A stretch of DNA of 64,000 nt from Planctomycetaceae bacterium (GCA_018699955.1 JABISG010000116.1:78010-142009); one strand, 5' to 3'; shown: positions 25,548 to 35,271, counted from the first letter of the stretch. Numbers and translations: made by a program. Notes: generated by a model not told the origin, from the letters alone.

Positions 25548-27029
25548 ATGGCGAGACGTTCGATGCATTGGTTCCGGATGATTGCGGTCGGGGCGTGCGT
25601 GTTTGCCCTCGTTGCTCCGTCGCAGGCTGCCGACAAGAAGGATGACGACTACTACGAGCTGATGCGTGTCTTCGTCGATACGTTCGAGCAGATCGACCGG
25701 AACTACGTCAAAGACGTCGATCGCCGCGAGCTGATGGAAGCGGCCATCAAGGGCATGCTGGCCAAGCTCGATCAGTATTCCTCTTACATCAGCAAGAAAG
25801 ATCTGGCCCGGTTCACACAGGAAGTGGAACAGGAGTTCGGCGGGATTGGCATTCAGGTCAGCCTCGATCCGAAGACGAACCGGCTGACCGTGATGACGCC
25901 GCTACCGGGAACGCCGGCCTACAAAGCGGGCGTTCGTGCCGGCGATGTCATTATGGAAATCGAAGGCAAATCGACCGAAGGATTCCAGATTGATGATGCC
26001 GTTAAATTGCTCAAAGGCAAAGCGGGCCAGAAAGTCACTCTTGGTGTGAAGCACGTCGGTGCCGATGACGTGGTGACGCTGGAGATGAAGCGGGCGATCA
26101 TCAAAGTGGCGACCGTTCTGGGCGACAAGTACAACGCCGATTCCACCTGGAACTTCTGGCGCGACGAAGAACAAAAAATCGGCTATATCCGGCTCAGCCA
26201 TTTCAGTCGACATAGTGCCGAGGAATTGACGGCCGCCCTCAAAACACTGAAAGCGGGTGGCGTGAAAGGGCTGGTCCTCGATCTGCGATTCAATCCCGGC
26301 GGATTGCTTTCGCAGGCGGTGAAGATTTCCGATCTGTTCGTCGAGAGCGGAAAGATCGTCAGCACCAAGGGACGCAACACCCCGGAACGCACCTGGAATG
26401 CCAAGAAACCGGGAACGTACAGCGATGTCCCGATGGTGATTCTGGTGAATCGTTACAGCGCTTCGGCGAGTGAAATTCTGAGTGCCTGCCTGCAAGACCA
26501 CAAACGAGCAGTCATTGTCGGCGAGCGAACCTGGGGCAAAGGCAGCGTCCAAAATGTCATCAATTTGGAAGACGGGGCCAGCGCACTGAAACTGACCACT
26601 GCCAGCTATCACCGCCCCAGCGGGAAGAACATTCACCGCTTTCCCGGGGCAAAAGACACCGACGAGTGGGGCGTGATGCCCGACGAAAACTACAAGCTTC
26701 GTTTCACGAACGAGCAGTTGAGAGACTATCTCGATTACCGTCGGGAACGCGACGTGCTATCGAAAGAGGGGCCGCCGAAAAGCGACTTCAAAGATGAACA
26801 ACTCGCCAAAGCGCTCGAGTTCCTGAGCGGAAAGCTCGGCAAAGATGCGGCGGCGGAAAAGAAAACCGAGAGTGACAAGAAGACCGACGCGAAGACGTCT
26901 TCCACCGCACCGAAGAAGACCGCCAAGGCGATCAAGCAAACGGCTGCGGCTCGACGCTTCGAATCACTGAGGCGCGCGATGCGGGCAGCCACTGTGAAAT
27001 ATCGCGTCTATGTCGGCTCGGCCTCGTAA
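25548..27029 (+). CDS. C-terminal processing protease (S41, CtpA/Prc type)
   Basis: A 493-residue exported serine protease. The signal peptide is MIAVGACVFALVAPSQAA. After a short helical region comes a PDZ domain (about residues 75-155: GIGIQVSLDPKTNRLTV, GVRAGDVIMEIEG) and then the S41 core with IGYIRLSHFSRHSAEEL, LVLDLRFNPGGLL, the nucleophile in NRYSASASEILS and the general-base Lys in GERTWGKGSVQN. The C-terminal tail is Lys/Thr/Ala-rich and likely unfolded. The ATG at 25548 has GGGGAG upstream; the longer frame from 25434 has no signal peptide. Substrates in planctomycetes are unknown. A strong terminator follows the gene. Confidence 0.93.
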   Translation: MARRSMHWFRMIAVGACVFALVAPSQAADKKDDDYYELMRVFVDTFEQIDRNYVKDVDRRELMEAAIKGMLAKLDQYSSYISKKDLARFTQEVEQEFGGIGIQVSLDPKTNRLTVMTPLPGTPAYKAGVRAGDVIMEIEGKSTEGFQIDDAVKLLKGKAGQKVTLGVKHVGADDVVTLEMKRAIIKVATVLGDKYNADSTWNFWRDEEQKIGYIRLSHFSRHSAEELTAALKTLKAGGVKGLVLDLRFNPGGLLSQAVKISDLFVESGKIVSTKGRNTPERTWNAKKPGTYSDVPMVILVNRYSASASEILSACLQDHKRAVIVGERTWGKGSVQNVINLEDGASALKLTTASYHRPSGKNIHRFPGAKDTDEWGVMPDENYKLRFTNEQLRDYLDYRRERDVLSKEGPPKSDFKDEQLAKALEFLSGKLGKDAAAEKKTESDKKTDAKTSSTAPKKTAKAIKQTAAARRFESLRRAMRAATVKYRVYVGSAS

Positions 27030-27082
27030 ATCTCGTCCACGTGGCAAACGAAACGATCGTTATAAGAGAAGTTCAAACTCCG

Positions 27083-27117
27083 CGGCCGGAAACTTCGTGT
27101 TCCGGCCGTTTTTCTTT
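27083..27117 (+). terminator. Rho-independent terminator after the protease gene
   Basis: CGGCCGGAA, loop ACTTCGTG, TTCCGGCCG, then TTTTTCTTT. Nine perfect pairs and a T run; textbook. It ends the protease transcript just before tsaD starts at 27129. Confidence 0.9.
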
Positions 27118-27128
27118 GGGACGAAGAC

Positions 27129-28190
27129 GTGGCTGATTCCCCCGCCGACACCACCACCGAATTGCTGCTGGCGATTGAGTCGTCGTGTGATGAAACGGCT
27201 GCTGCCGTTGTCGATCGTGATTTGAACGTGCTCTCGAACGTGGTCGCCTCGCAGGCTCAACTGCACGAGCGATTTGGTGGTGTGGTTCCGGAAATCGCTT
27301 CGCGGGCTCATCTTCGTGCGGTGCTGCCGGTGATCGATGAAGCGCTGTCGAAAGCGGATTGCCGGCCGACGGACCTGACGGCAATCGCCGTCGTTACGCA
27401 ACCGGGTCTGGTTGGATCGCTGTTGGTGGGGCTGACAGCGGCGAAAACGCTGGCGGCCGTGCTGAAGATTCCGCTGATTGCCGTCAACCATATCGAGGCT
27501 CATTTGTACGCCTGCCGGATGGCGGCCGGCTTCGATGTTTTCCCGGCTGTTGGATTGGTCGTCAGTGGTGGGCATTCCAATCTGTACCATTGCAAAGCGG
27601 CCACCGATTGTGAACTTGTCGGCTCGACGATTGACGATGCGGCCGGCGAAGCGTTCGACAAGGTGGCGCAGATGCTCGGGCTGGGTTATCCCGGCGGACC
27701 GGCCATCGATGTTGCGGCCCGAAACGGGAATCCGAAGGCGTTCAAATTCCCGCGGACGTTTCTTCGCGAAGAACGGCTCGATTTCAGTTTCAGCGGATTG
27801 AAAACAGCCGTTCTGTATGAGGTGAACGGCATTCCCGGCAGTCATTCTGCCCCGCCGCCGGAATTGACCGAGCAACGCATTGCCGACGTCGCTGCGAGCT
27901 TTCAGCAGGCTGTTGTCGATGTGCTTGTTGCAAAATGTCGGCAGGCGGCTCGGCAATGCGGCGTTAAGCGGCTGTTGGTCGGTGGCGGTGTTGCGGCCAA
28001 TTCGCAGTTGCGGCAGGGGTTAGACGAGCTGCAGCGCGAAGAGGGCATCGAGGTGATCGCCGCACCGATGGAATACTGCACCGACAATGCGGCAATGGCT
28101 GCCATCGCTTGGGAACTGTACGGCGAATCCCGTTTCGCGGCGCTCGATGTCGATGTCACCCCCGGGCTGGTGCGGCGCGGGCGACGATAG
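27129..28190 (+). CDS. tsaD: tRNA N6-adenosine threonylcarbamoyltransferase
   Basis: A 353-residue universal protein that, with TsaB and TsaE, makes t6A37 on ANN-decoding tRNAs. Signature sequences are LLAIESSCDETAAAVV at the N-terminus, GGVVPEIASRAHLRAVLPVI, VTQPGLVGSLLVGL, the metal-binding HIEAHLYA, VSGGHSNL, YPGGPAIDVAA, and near the end the nucleotide-site stretch VGGGVAANSQLR and YCTDNAAMAAIAW. The length is normal. GTG start at 27129. TsaB and TsaE genes are not in the window. Its stop is only three bases from the end of the convergent gene at 28194. Confidence 0.97.
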   Translation: MADSPADTTTELLLAIESSCDETAAAVVDRDLNVLSNVVASQAQLHERFGGVVPEIASRAHLRAVLPVIDEALSKADCRPTDLTAIAVVTQPGLVGSLLVGLTAAKTLAAVLKIPLIAVNHIEAHLYACRMAAGFDVFPAVGLVVSGGHSNLYHCKAATDCELVGSTIDDAAGEAFDKVAQMLGLGYPGGPAIDVAARNGNPKAFKFPRTFLREERLDFSFSGLKTAVLYEVNGIPGSHSAPPPELTEQRIADVAASFQQAVVDVLVAKCRQAARQCGVKRLLVGGGVAANSQLRQGLDELQREEGIEVIAAPMEYCTDNAAMAAIAWELYGESRFAALDVDVTPGLVRRGRR

Positions 28191-28193
28191 AAA

Positions 28194-29675
28194 TCAATTC
28201 CCGTTGCCGCCATTGCCACCAACTCCGGGGTTGCCGGTTGGGTTGCCGCCGTTGTTGACGAAGCTGAAAGTGAAGACGTCGGTGAGTGCGGTGAAGGCCG
28301 GGGTGGTGGTGATGCGGACGTAACGACGGTCGCCGGAAACGACGGCCATCGCGTTGTTGGTTACGCCTTCGGAGAGGACAGAGATGACCGGCCGAAAACC
28401 CACGTTGCCAGCTCGGCCCAACTGTTGACGCGACGCTCCGAATCGCTGTCCTGCCAGCCGCGAATCGGGATTGAGCCGTCCGGTCATTTGCAACAGGGAA
28501 CGGCGACGGGGGACTCGCTGCGATAGCTTGGCACCGTTGTCGCGGCGGCGGGCCGGTGCCAACTCGGTTCGGCGGCCCTGTTTCAAGGCAAGTCGAATGA
28601 CCTTCTCGCGACGGTCGAACACGATGGGGTACTTGCGAACGGTTTCTCGTTCGGTACCCTGGTAGCGGATGACGACCAGTTGGGCGCGTCGGCCGACGAT
28701 GTTGCCCCAGACGTGTTTGATTCGCAGCCGATAGTTGCCCGGGACTCCGCGCGGGCAGGCGTATTCTTCGTAACAATTGTCCTGAGTGGGGCCATATCCG
28801 TCGTGCATCAACACGCCGCCGCCGCGCGATTGCGGGTTATCGAACGAGCAGATCGTTCCCGGCGGTTCCTCGACAACCACGTCCAGGTCTCCAACTCCAG
28901 CCCACGTCAATCGCACGACGAGATCGCGAACGCGAGCCGCCGCCATCGCGGTTTTCAGTTTGTCGGCCTGTTCGGTCTTTCCGGCCTGCCGCAGTTTCTG
29001 TTCGGCTTCGAGGGCGGCATCTTCTGCCTCGCGATGCAACTGTTTGTGGTTGCCGGTCCAGGCCGATGTGATAATGCCGGCAGCCGCCCAGCCAACGGTG
29101 TCGTAATCCTTCTGCTTGAGGGCGAGCTTCAGTCCCATCACATAGGGTTCGTGGCGGGTGGGTGCTAACCGCGAAGCTTGTCGATAGAGCCTCAATGCCA
29201 ACGTCTCGCCGCCAAAGCGGGTGAGATAGGCGGCCGAATAGAGCATGCTATCAACATCGGCTGCGGTGAAATCGACTCGCGAGAGCAGCACCCGTTCGAC
29301 CTCGTCTTTGGGACGTCCTGTAATCTGCATCGATAATGCCAGCGTCTCATACATCCAGGGCTGGGCCTGGCCGTGAATCAAGGCTGCCTCAATGGCGGCG
29401 ATGACATGTTCGTGTTGGCCTGCGGCGTGAAGTTGCAGCACGACTTTACTGACATCGGACGGATTCAGTTTGCGCTTGGAAAAGTAGTCGTTCCAAACTT
29501 CGGCCGGTGTGCCGGCGTTGGGGTCGAGCGGCAGTTTGGCTTCCGGTTGTTTGGTGGCTTTGCGCGCAGAAGAAGCGGAGCGAGGAGACTTCTCCCCGCT
29601 CCGCTTGTTTGTTTGTCTCGCCGGTTTGGCGGGGTCATTTTGTGATTTCGGACCGTTTACCGATCCAGTTTTTTT
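28194..29675 (-). CDS. Start-less open frame: probable C-terminal part of the 29657-32389 protein after a -1 frameshift
   Basis: A 493-codon frame in coding phase from directly after a TAA at 29676-29678. From 29675 to 29442 it reads like protein (PLDPNAGTPAEVWNDYFSKR, then NPSDVSKVVLQLH) yet holds no ATG, GTG or TTG; the first is GTG at 29441, inside a continuing helical stretch. Residues after it form TPR-like helices (GQHEHVIAAIEAALIHGQ, TLALRLYRQASRLAPTRHEPY), then a beta domain with WAGVGDLDVVVEEPPGTICSFDN, a cysteine pair in NCYEEYACPRG, and an Asn/Gly-rich tail. The upstream gene ends in a poly-Lys run at the same place in the other frame, so a -1 step at the A9 run would join both into a single protein of about 1,400 residues. 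Confidence 0.75.
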   Translation of the reverse strand, partial: KKTGSVNGPKSQNDPAKPARQTNKRSGEKSPRSASSARKATKQPEAKLPLDPNAGTPAEVWNDYFSKRKLNPSDVSKVVLQLHAAGQHEHVIAAIEAALIHGQAQPWMYETLALSMQITGRPKDEVERVLLSRVDFTAADVDSMLYSAAYLTRFGGETLALRLYRQASRLAPTRHEPYVMGLKLALKQKDYDTVGWAAAGIITSAWTGNHKQLHREAEDAALEAEQKLRQAGKTEQADKLKTAMAAARVRDLVVRLTWAGVGDLDVVVEEPPGTICSFDNPQSRGGGVLMHDGYGPTQDNCYEEYACPRGVPGNYRLRIKHVWGNIVGRRAQLVVIRYQGTERETVRKYPIVFDRREKVIRLALKQGRRTELAPARRRDNGAKLSQRVPRRRSLLQMTGRLNPDSRLAGQRFGASRQQLGRAGNVGFRPVISVLSEGVTNNAMAVVSGDRRYVRITTTPAFTALTDVFTFSFVNNGGNPTGNPGVGGNGGNGN

Positions 29676-32389
29676 TTACTTTTGATCGATTCGATCGTCT
29701 TGTTGTCGAAGCGAAACGGTTTCTTCGGCAGCGGGTCTTTGACCTGAGCAAAGGCTTGGCCGACAGGTCGGATCACCTGGCTTGTCTTGTCCTGCTTCAG
29801 GATTCCGTTGAGCAACTGTTGCACTTCGGCGTCCTGCAGCGGCTTCACTTTGGGGGCGATGTTCTTTTTGCCTTGGGGCAATTTGGCCGGTGGCAGGCTG
29901 AAGAGGCCGCCGCCCATTCCACCGCCCATTCCATTACCGCCCACTCCACCACCGCCGGCTCCGAACTGGCCGCCGCCCGTTTGACCGCCAGCACCGCCAA
30001 TTCCACCCGTGCCGCCCAGCCCTTGTCCCAGTCCGCCGGCCTGTGGTTGCACAATGGGAATCACCAGATCGCCTACCGGATAAACGCGGGTCGAAAGCTG
30101 TTCTTCTGCGTCGATCTCGGTCGTAATCTTCATGACTTCATCTTCGATGATGTACGTCAATCCGAGCGGTTCCAGAATGATCTTCAGTGTACTTCGCAGC
30201 GAAATTCCGGAAAGCACCTGAGTGATCGGCTCGTCCGAGGCGATGCCTTCTTCCGAAAGCGCCGTCTCGTTGAGAATGATGGTGATGTCGTGCAGGTCGG
30301 CCACAAATTCCATCGCGTCTTTCAGCGAAGTATCGACGAATTCCACTTCGGTCGTCTCACTCAATGCCGCCTGAATTCTCTCTTCGGCCGGGCTGTTTCT
30401 GTGCAGATCGACTGACGCCCATTTCGCGCGGCGTTCGGTTAATGCTTTCCAAACTTCGGCCGCGGGCCAACGAACGGGAGGTTCATCGGGGAACGGCACG
30501 TGTGAGAGTTCGACTTGGTGTAGAACGGCTAAGAACCGGTTAGCCCGCAGTGCTCGCAGTCGAAACGCCTTGTTTAATTGGCCGGCTGCCTCGGAACTGA
30601 ACAAAGCCGCAGACGCAGCCCCGTTACCGGGACGAATATCGACAACCGCCTCGGCAACGGCTTCCGCTTCTTCGTAGGCGTCATCGTTGCCGTGAACACC
30701 TTCTTCAATCAACGCTCGGACCTGATCGATCAACTGTTCGATCTTCTCTTCTTCACGCACGAGTGCGTCCAATAGCCGTTCTTGTGCTTCTCGTTGCGCC
30801 CTGCGGTTCTGGGCGTTGATACCCTTCAACAAGGCGACTTCCTTCTGGGCGGACACATCGTTGCGGACGCTGCGGAGCGTCTTCAACATTTGCTGCCGTG
30901 CATCGGGATCGATATCGGCAGTTCTCACTGCTTCTTCGCGCCGCTTCAGTACACCAATGGCGGCATCGGGATCGCTTGGTGCGAATTTCCGGGCGAATTG
31001 AATTGCGTTCTGTACTCGCAACCGCATCTCTTGTAGGCGAATTTCGCGAATCCGTTCGAGTTCATCCAGCAAATCCAACTGCGCCGGCGTCGGGGCGTCC
31101 TGGCGTGGTTTCAAATCGTCGGCTGCCGGTTGTGCTGCCGCATCGGCGGGTGGCTGTGCTGCCACCTGGGCAACTGTTTGAATGGTCGCCTTCTTGCGGG
31201 CCGCACCAATCAACGCTGCCGCTCGCACGTTCGATGGATCGATTTGTTTGATCGCCAAGCCAATTTCTTCGGCCTGCTCCAAATTGCGGATGGCAATCGC
31301 TCGTTCGCCATCCTGTGCCAGCGAATTGACTCGGTTTTCAAATGCGTCTTGCGCGGCACCGAACAATTCCCGTCCGGCCAATCCAACACTCAAACCCTTG
31401 TCGGCTGCTGCTCGATTCCACATTGCGCCCAGGAAGGTGTTGCCTGCCTGACCCGCCTTGGGAACCGTCACATGCCATCGCAGCGAATTCGCTTTGTCGC
31501 TAACGAGCACATCCAACGTCTTCGGCAGACTGCCTTTGCCCAGATAGATCGTTTCGCGGTCACTCCGCAACGGCAACGCGACAGCCGGCAGCAGTTTCAG
31601 TTCGGCCGCGGTCGGTTCAACTGCGGAAAGCTCAATTGTGTTGGGATAGTACACCGGCAAATCGACTGCCGTCGCCAGACGACGACCGGCTGCCGTCAGG
31701 CTTCCCTGTTTTGCTTTTTGCGAATCGAACAGCACCACGCCACCAGTTTGCTGGCCGATGATGCCCAGCAGTTGCAAATCGGTTTGCGGGCCGACCGCGT
31801 AACTGTGCATTGGCACCTGACGATCGCGTAGCTGCACCATCAAACTCTGCAGGTCGGTTTGCTGCAGCAGATTTGCGGTACTCATTCCGTCGCCGATATA
31901 AACCAGCGAACCGGGCCGTTTGGAATCGAGAGACTTGAGCCCCGCACCGATTGCAGCCGGAAGGTTGGTTGCACCGGCGGGGAAGCGGCGATTCAAAGCG
32001 CTCAATGCCGAATCGATTGCGGCTCCATGCGGAGCGACAAAGCCGGCCGAAAGTTGTTTTGCTTTGACATCGACTGCAAACAGGTTCACGCGGTCTCCGG
32101 CCGGAAGTTCGGCGAGAAACGTTTTCAGAACCGCAAACGCATGCGTGCGATGTTCGCCAAATTGGCTGGCCGAGGTATCGACCAGAATCACGTGATCCCG
32201 ATCCACTCGTTTCCCGGCGTCTGCCTTCAGTCCCAACGAGAAATAAGTCTCGCCATCGGGGGCAGCATAGACGTGAAGACTTGACGCCTTCACATCAGTT
32301 TGTTGAGCCACGGCGGCTGACTGCAAACTGCAACCAGCGGCGATGATGGCGACGAAAGACGAAAAACGACGGAACGATGTGCGGGACAT
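29657..32389 (-). CDS. Secreted VWA protein with coiled-coil, STN-like domain and Gly-rich tail
   Basis: A 910-residue exported protein. Signal peptide with a possible lipobox (FVAIIAAGC). A von Willebrand A domain follows at about residues 25-260, with intact MIDAS residues in HVILVDTSASQFG and LVYIGDGMST. The middle is a long charged helical region (about 385-640: ERIREIRLQEMRLRVQNAI). Near the C-terminus is a beta-alpha domain like the secretin/TonB short N-terminal (STN) module: VEFVDTSLKDAMEFVADLH and LRSTLKIILEPLGLTYIIEDEVMKI. A Gly-rich segment (GGLGQGLGGTGGIGG) follows, ending in IKSKKKLDR encoded by the A9 run. ATG at 32389 has GGGAG upstream. It probably continues into the frame at 28194-29675. 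Confidence 0.75.
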   Translation of the reverse strand: MSRTSFRRFSSFVAIIAAGCSLQSAAVAQQTDVKASSLHVYAAPDGETYFSLGLKADAGKRVDRDHVILVDTSASQFGEHRTHAFAVLKTFLAELPAGDRVNLFAVDVKAKQLSAGFVAPHGAAIDSALSALNRRFPAGATNLPAAIGAGLKSLDSKRPGSLVYIGDGMSTANLLQQTDLQSLMVQLRDRQVPMHSYAVGPQTDLQLLGIIGQQTGGVVLFDSQKAKQGSLTAAGRRLATAVDLPVYYPNTIELSAVEPTAAELKLLPAVALPLRSDRETIYLGKGSLPKTLDVLVSDKANSLRWHVTVPKAGQAGNTFLGAMWNRAAADKGLSVGLAGRELFGAAQDAFENRVNSLAQDGERAIAIRNLEQAEEIGLAIKQIDPSNVRAAALIGAARKKATIQTVAQVAAQPPADAAAQPAADDLKPRQDAPTPAQLDLLDELERIREIRLQEMRLRVQNAIQFARKFAPSDPDAAIGVLKRREEAVRTADIDPDARQQMLKTLRSVRNDVSAQKEVALLKGINAQNRRAQREAQERLLDALVREEEKIEQLIDQVRALIEEGVHGNDDAYEEAEAVAEAVVDIRPGNGAASAALFSSEAAGQLNKAFRLRALRANRFLAVLHQVELSHVPFPDEPPVRWPAAEVWKALTERRAKWASVDLHRNSPAEERIQAALSETTEVEFVDTSLKDAMEFVADLHDITIILNETALSEEGIASDEPITQVLSGISLRSTLKIILEPLGLTYIIEDEVMKITTEIDAEEQLSTRVYPVGDLVIPIVQPQAGGLGQGLGGTGGIGGAGGQTGGGQFGAGGGGVGGNGMGGGMGGGLFSLPPAKLPQGKKNIAPKVKPLQDAEVQQLLNGILKQDKTSQVIRPVGQAFAQVKDPLPKKPFRFDNKTIESIKSKKKLDR
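29669..29677 (-). other. A9 run, candidate -1 slippage site
   Basis: On the coding (minus) strand the bases are AGT, nine A's, CTGG. Frame 0 reads AAA AAA AAA CTG GAT CGG TAA; the -1 frame reads AAA AAA ACT GGA and stays open for over 480 codons. Runs of this length are known slippery sites for ribosome or RNA polymerase; they are also frequent sites of indels. Confidence 0.6.
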
Positions 32390-32867
32390 CTCGCAACTCC
32401 CTGGAACCAAGGCTGAAAGAGCAACGTAACCGATTTGTCTGGCCCGATCTGCCCCCAAATGAGACAAGAACACTCAAGGGCAACCAATTTTGCCGTTCTC
32501 CAGACCGCCGGACTCTCCCGGCGCACTGCGGCGACGCTAGATTCATTCTACAGTCAGTCTCGGACCGCATAGTAGGAAATTTCCGCAAAAATTGCCGGAA
32601 TATCCAAATTTGTCACATCACATCGTTGCCAGCCTGCATCGTCAAAACTCTCGTTGCCATCGGCACCCGGCTTTAAGCCGGGTGCTCGCTAATCAGCGGA
32701 ACTTTAGCCGAAGTTTCTCGGCCGGCTCTGCGGCGGTGAATCGTTGCCGGTTATGCCGATTTCGTTGAATTCGCGGCCATCCTTCTGACGATGAGATGAA
32801 CACAGCCGTTTTGCTGCGCGCTGTGTCGTTCTCATTTCCGCCGTCGTCTCATTTCGGCTTCCGCTGC
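32390..32867. other. Divergent promoter region of about 480 bp with a palindrome
   Basis: Between the VWA gene (minus) and the M30-like gene (plus). A 23-base perfect palindrome, GCACCCGGCTT-T-AAGCCGGGTGC, lies at 32663-32685. No clear -35/-10 pair was picked. In-frame ATG at 32796 would extend the downstream gene into this stretch. Confidence 0.55.
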
Positions 32868-34760
32868 ATGTTCGTGCGCCGAACAATGTTGTTCTTCGCC
32901 GTGGCTGGCTTGTGCGCCGCCGGATTGGCCTGGTTTGCCGCCTCGCTTCCAGCCGGGCGAATCTCCCTCGACAGCATCGCGGTTGAGCAACCGTATGCGA
33001 TCGATGTCGCCTACGATCGAGCGCGACTCGATCTCGATCTGGACGAACACCATCGCTATCTGCTGGTCGTTGGCAGCCTCTCCGACGATCACCGTCCGCA
33101 CACCGTCAAACTTTCGGCCGATGTCATCTCTGCCACCGCGAAATTGCCCGCTCGCAAGATCGCCCCGCTGACGAATACGCCGACAACGACCGCCGCGCCG
33201 CGCGTCGAGACCGCCGGTGCTCATCGTGTCGATCAAAAACCGATTCGTACGGGTCAGGCGATACGCCGTTTCCATCTGCACGTGACCGACGGCCCGCTCG
33301 ACGATCCGCATCACTACGTTCAGGTCGTTTCTCGTCTGGTCGGCGAGGGCCACAAAGTGCGCGTCTACCTCGATCAACAGCAGCAAACGCGCGAACTGTC
33401 ACCCGGGCTGATTGACGATGTCGTGCATCTGCTCGACGACGATTTGCTTCCCGCGTTCAGGCAGCAAATGGGCGGATTTCGCGATGTCGATGGCGATGGC
33501 AAATTCACCGTGTTGCTCTCGCCGTGGCTGGGGAAACTTCAGGGAGGCAAGACGTCGCTGGGCGGATTCGTTCGTGAAAGCGATTTTCGCAACGACATCG
33601 AGTCGCCCTTCAGCAATCGCTGCGACATGATGTACCTCAACAGTAATCTCTCGGCTGGTTCGCACTTGAAGACGCTGCTGGCTCACGAATTCATGCATGC
33701 CGTCTCATTCAGTGCGCGGTTGCCGTCGGCTGTTCGTCCCAACGGGCTGCCCGATGAAGAAGACTGGCTCAACGAGGCGATCGCGCATCTGGCAGAAAAC
33801 CTCAACGGCGGGGGTTGGAGCAATCTCGATTACCGTATCAGCCGCTATCTTTCGCAGCCGCAGCAGTTTCCGCTCGTGATCGACGACTACTATCACGCCG
33901 GCCTGTGGCGGAACCACGGTTGCCGCGGCGCGACCTATTTATTCCTGCGTTGGTGTGTTGATGAATTTGGCGTCGATACCCTCAAACAACTGATTCACGC
34001 CCCCGCGCGTGGCCGCGAGAATTTGAAGTACGCCACCGGGATCGAATTCGACGAACTCTTCCGACGCTGGACGATTGCGCTGTTTCTGTCGAACCGTGAT
34101 ACAGGTTCAAAGAATTTCGACGGCTATCGCTCGCTGGATCTGCGTGGTCAGGTCGCCGACTGGGGATTGGCGGGACCGCGACCGGTTCGGTGGGAAATCG
34201 ACGGTGCGCCTTGCACACTCCAACTTGCCGGGACGTCGGCGGCGTTTGTTTCTCTGGAGATGCCGAAATCGAAGGGCAAGCGGCGAATTCACATCACGGG
34301 TGAATTCGGCACGAAACTGCAGGTTACACTCATCAAACTGCCGGCGGACTCGCCCGTCATCGAGATGGCAGCGCGGTGGAGTGATGTGACGTCCGCAGAC
34401 ACAACGGCGCGAGACCGTGAGTTCACAATCGAATTCCCAGCGCCGGCAACCGGGGAACTGGTTGTCGAGTCGATCTCGTTTGAACACAACCGGGGCAAGA
34501 CGCAGGAGACGCACTGTTTCACCGGCGAATCGCTGGCCGGTTGCCGCGCTTCGACGGCAGAAGAGAATGCGACGCGTTACACATTCCCGCTGCCCACAAC
34601 GGCCCAAGCGGGGGGCTGGTTGGGGAAAGTTGTGGCACGCGATCAACGCGGACGTCGCGCCTGCGCGTTTTTCGACATCCCCAAGGCCGATGTACGCCAA
34701 AACGCAACCCGTTTAGCGGCGGGTCAACGCCCCGCGATGCAATCGACCAACAAGAACTGA
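32868..34760 (+). CDS. Secreted M30 (hyicolysin)-like zinc metalloprotease
   Basis: About 630 residues. The N-terminus has a basic patch and a hydrophobic segment (FFAVAGLCAAGLAWFAA) acting as signal or anchor. The catalytic motif is HEFMH in LLAHEFMHAVSF, with the third zinc ligand in EDWLNEAIAHLAENLNGG, the arrangement of gluzincins of the M30 type; a downstream helix contains RGATYLFLRWCVDEFGVDTLKQL. Upstream is a Ca-binding-like RDVDGDGKFTVLLSP turn. The C-terminal 200 residues are beta-rich, probably a carbohydrate- or protein-binding domain. Start at 32868 was chosen so that the signal is N-terminal; ATG 32796 adds 24 residues. Substrate unknown. Confidence 0.7.
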   Translation: MFVRRTMLFFAVAGLCAAGLAWFAASLPAGRISLDSIAVEQPYAIDVAYDRARLDLDLDEHHRYLLVVGSLSDDHRPHTVKLSADVISATAKLPARKIAPLTNTPTTTAAPRVETAGAHRVDQKPIRTGQAIRRFHLHVTDGPLDDPHHYVQVVSRLVGEGHKVRVYLDQQQQTRELSPGLIDDVVHLLDDDLLPAFRQQMGGFRDVDGDGKFTVLLSPWLGKLQGGKTSLGGFVRESDFRNDIESPFSNRCDMMYLNSNLSAGSHLKTLLAHEFMHAVSFSARLPSAVRPNGLPDEEDWLNEAIAHLAENLNGGGWSNLDYRISRYLSQPQQFPLVIDDYYHAGLWRNHGCRGATYLFLRWCVDEFGVDTLKQLIHAPARGRENLKYATGIEFDELFRRWTIALFLSNRDTGSKNFDGYRSLDLRGQVADWGLAGPRPVRWEIDGAPCTLQLAGTSAAFVSLEMPKSKGKRRIHITGEFGTKLQVTLIKLPADSPVIEMAARWSDVTSADTTARDREFTIEFPAPATGELVVESISFEHNRGKTQETHCFTGESLAGCRASTAEENATRYTFPLPTTAQAGGWLGKVVARDQRGRRACAFFDIPKADVRQNATRLAAGQRPAMQSTNKN

Positions 34761-34788
34761 CCGTGGTCGGCTATTCCCCTTCTTCTCG

Positions 34789-35271
34789 CTATTCTTCTTC
34801 TTCACCGAGGATCTGTGCGCGGACCGCGTACATTTGCTTCAGCCGGCCAATGGAGTACATGCGGACCAACTTGCCCTTGTAAAGCAGTCGGCCTTCGTCG
34901 TCGTGGGTGAGGTTTTCTTTGATGTCGCCGTTGGCCTGGTCTGCGTACAGTCCGGCAAACGTGATCGGATCGACGCCGCGTCCCGATTCCAAATCGGCTA
35001 GCGCATTCAGCCCGCCCGCCATAATGGCGAACGCATTGGGTGCCTGGGTGACCGATGAGTATCGGCCGTCGTTCTTCAAGGCCAACATGGCCGAGTTGAC
35101 CGCGTTGTCCGCCTCGCGGATCTTGTCGATCGTTTCTTCGCTGGGGCCGGCATCGGCAGGTGGTTGAGGCTGTGCCTGCAAACCGGCGGCATCAAACGCA
35201 CCGCATGCTCCCAGTACGTATCCAACTGCGAGAATTCCGACACCGTAGCAACAACGAGTAAAAATCCGCAT
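34789..35271 (-). CDS. Exported protein with possible lipid anchor, unknown function
   Basis: A 160-residue protein. The N-terminus VGILAVGYVLGACGAF looks like a signal with a lipobox-like LGAC. A Pro/Gln linker (QAQPQPPADAGPS) is followed by a helical domain: ETIDKIREADNAVNSAMLALKNDGRYSS and NAFAIMAGGLNALADLESGRGVDP, ending GRLKQMYAVRAQILGEEEE. No enzyme motif was recognised. It converges with the M30-like gene, leaving 28 bases between stops, and its promoter faces the small gene at 35528. Confidence 0.55.
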   Translation of the reverse strand: MRIFTRCCYGVGILAVGYVLGACGAFDAAGLQAQPQPPADAGPSEETIDKIREADNAVNSAMLALKNDGRYSSVTQAPNAFAIMAGGLNALADLESGRGVDPITFAGLYADQANGDIKENLTHDDEGRLLYKGKLVRMYSIGRLKQMYAVRAQILGEEEE

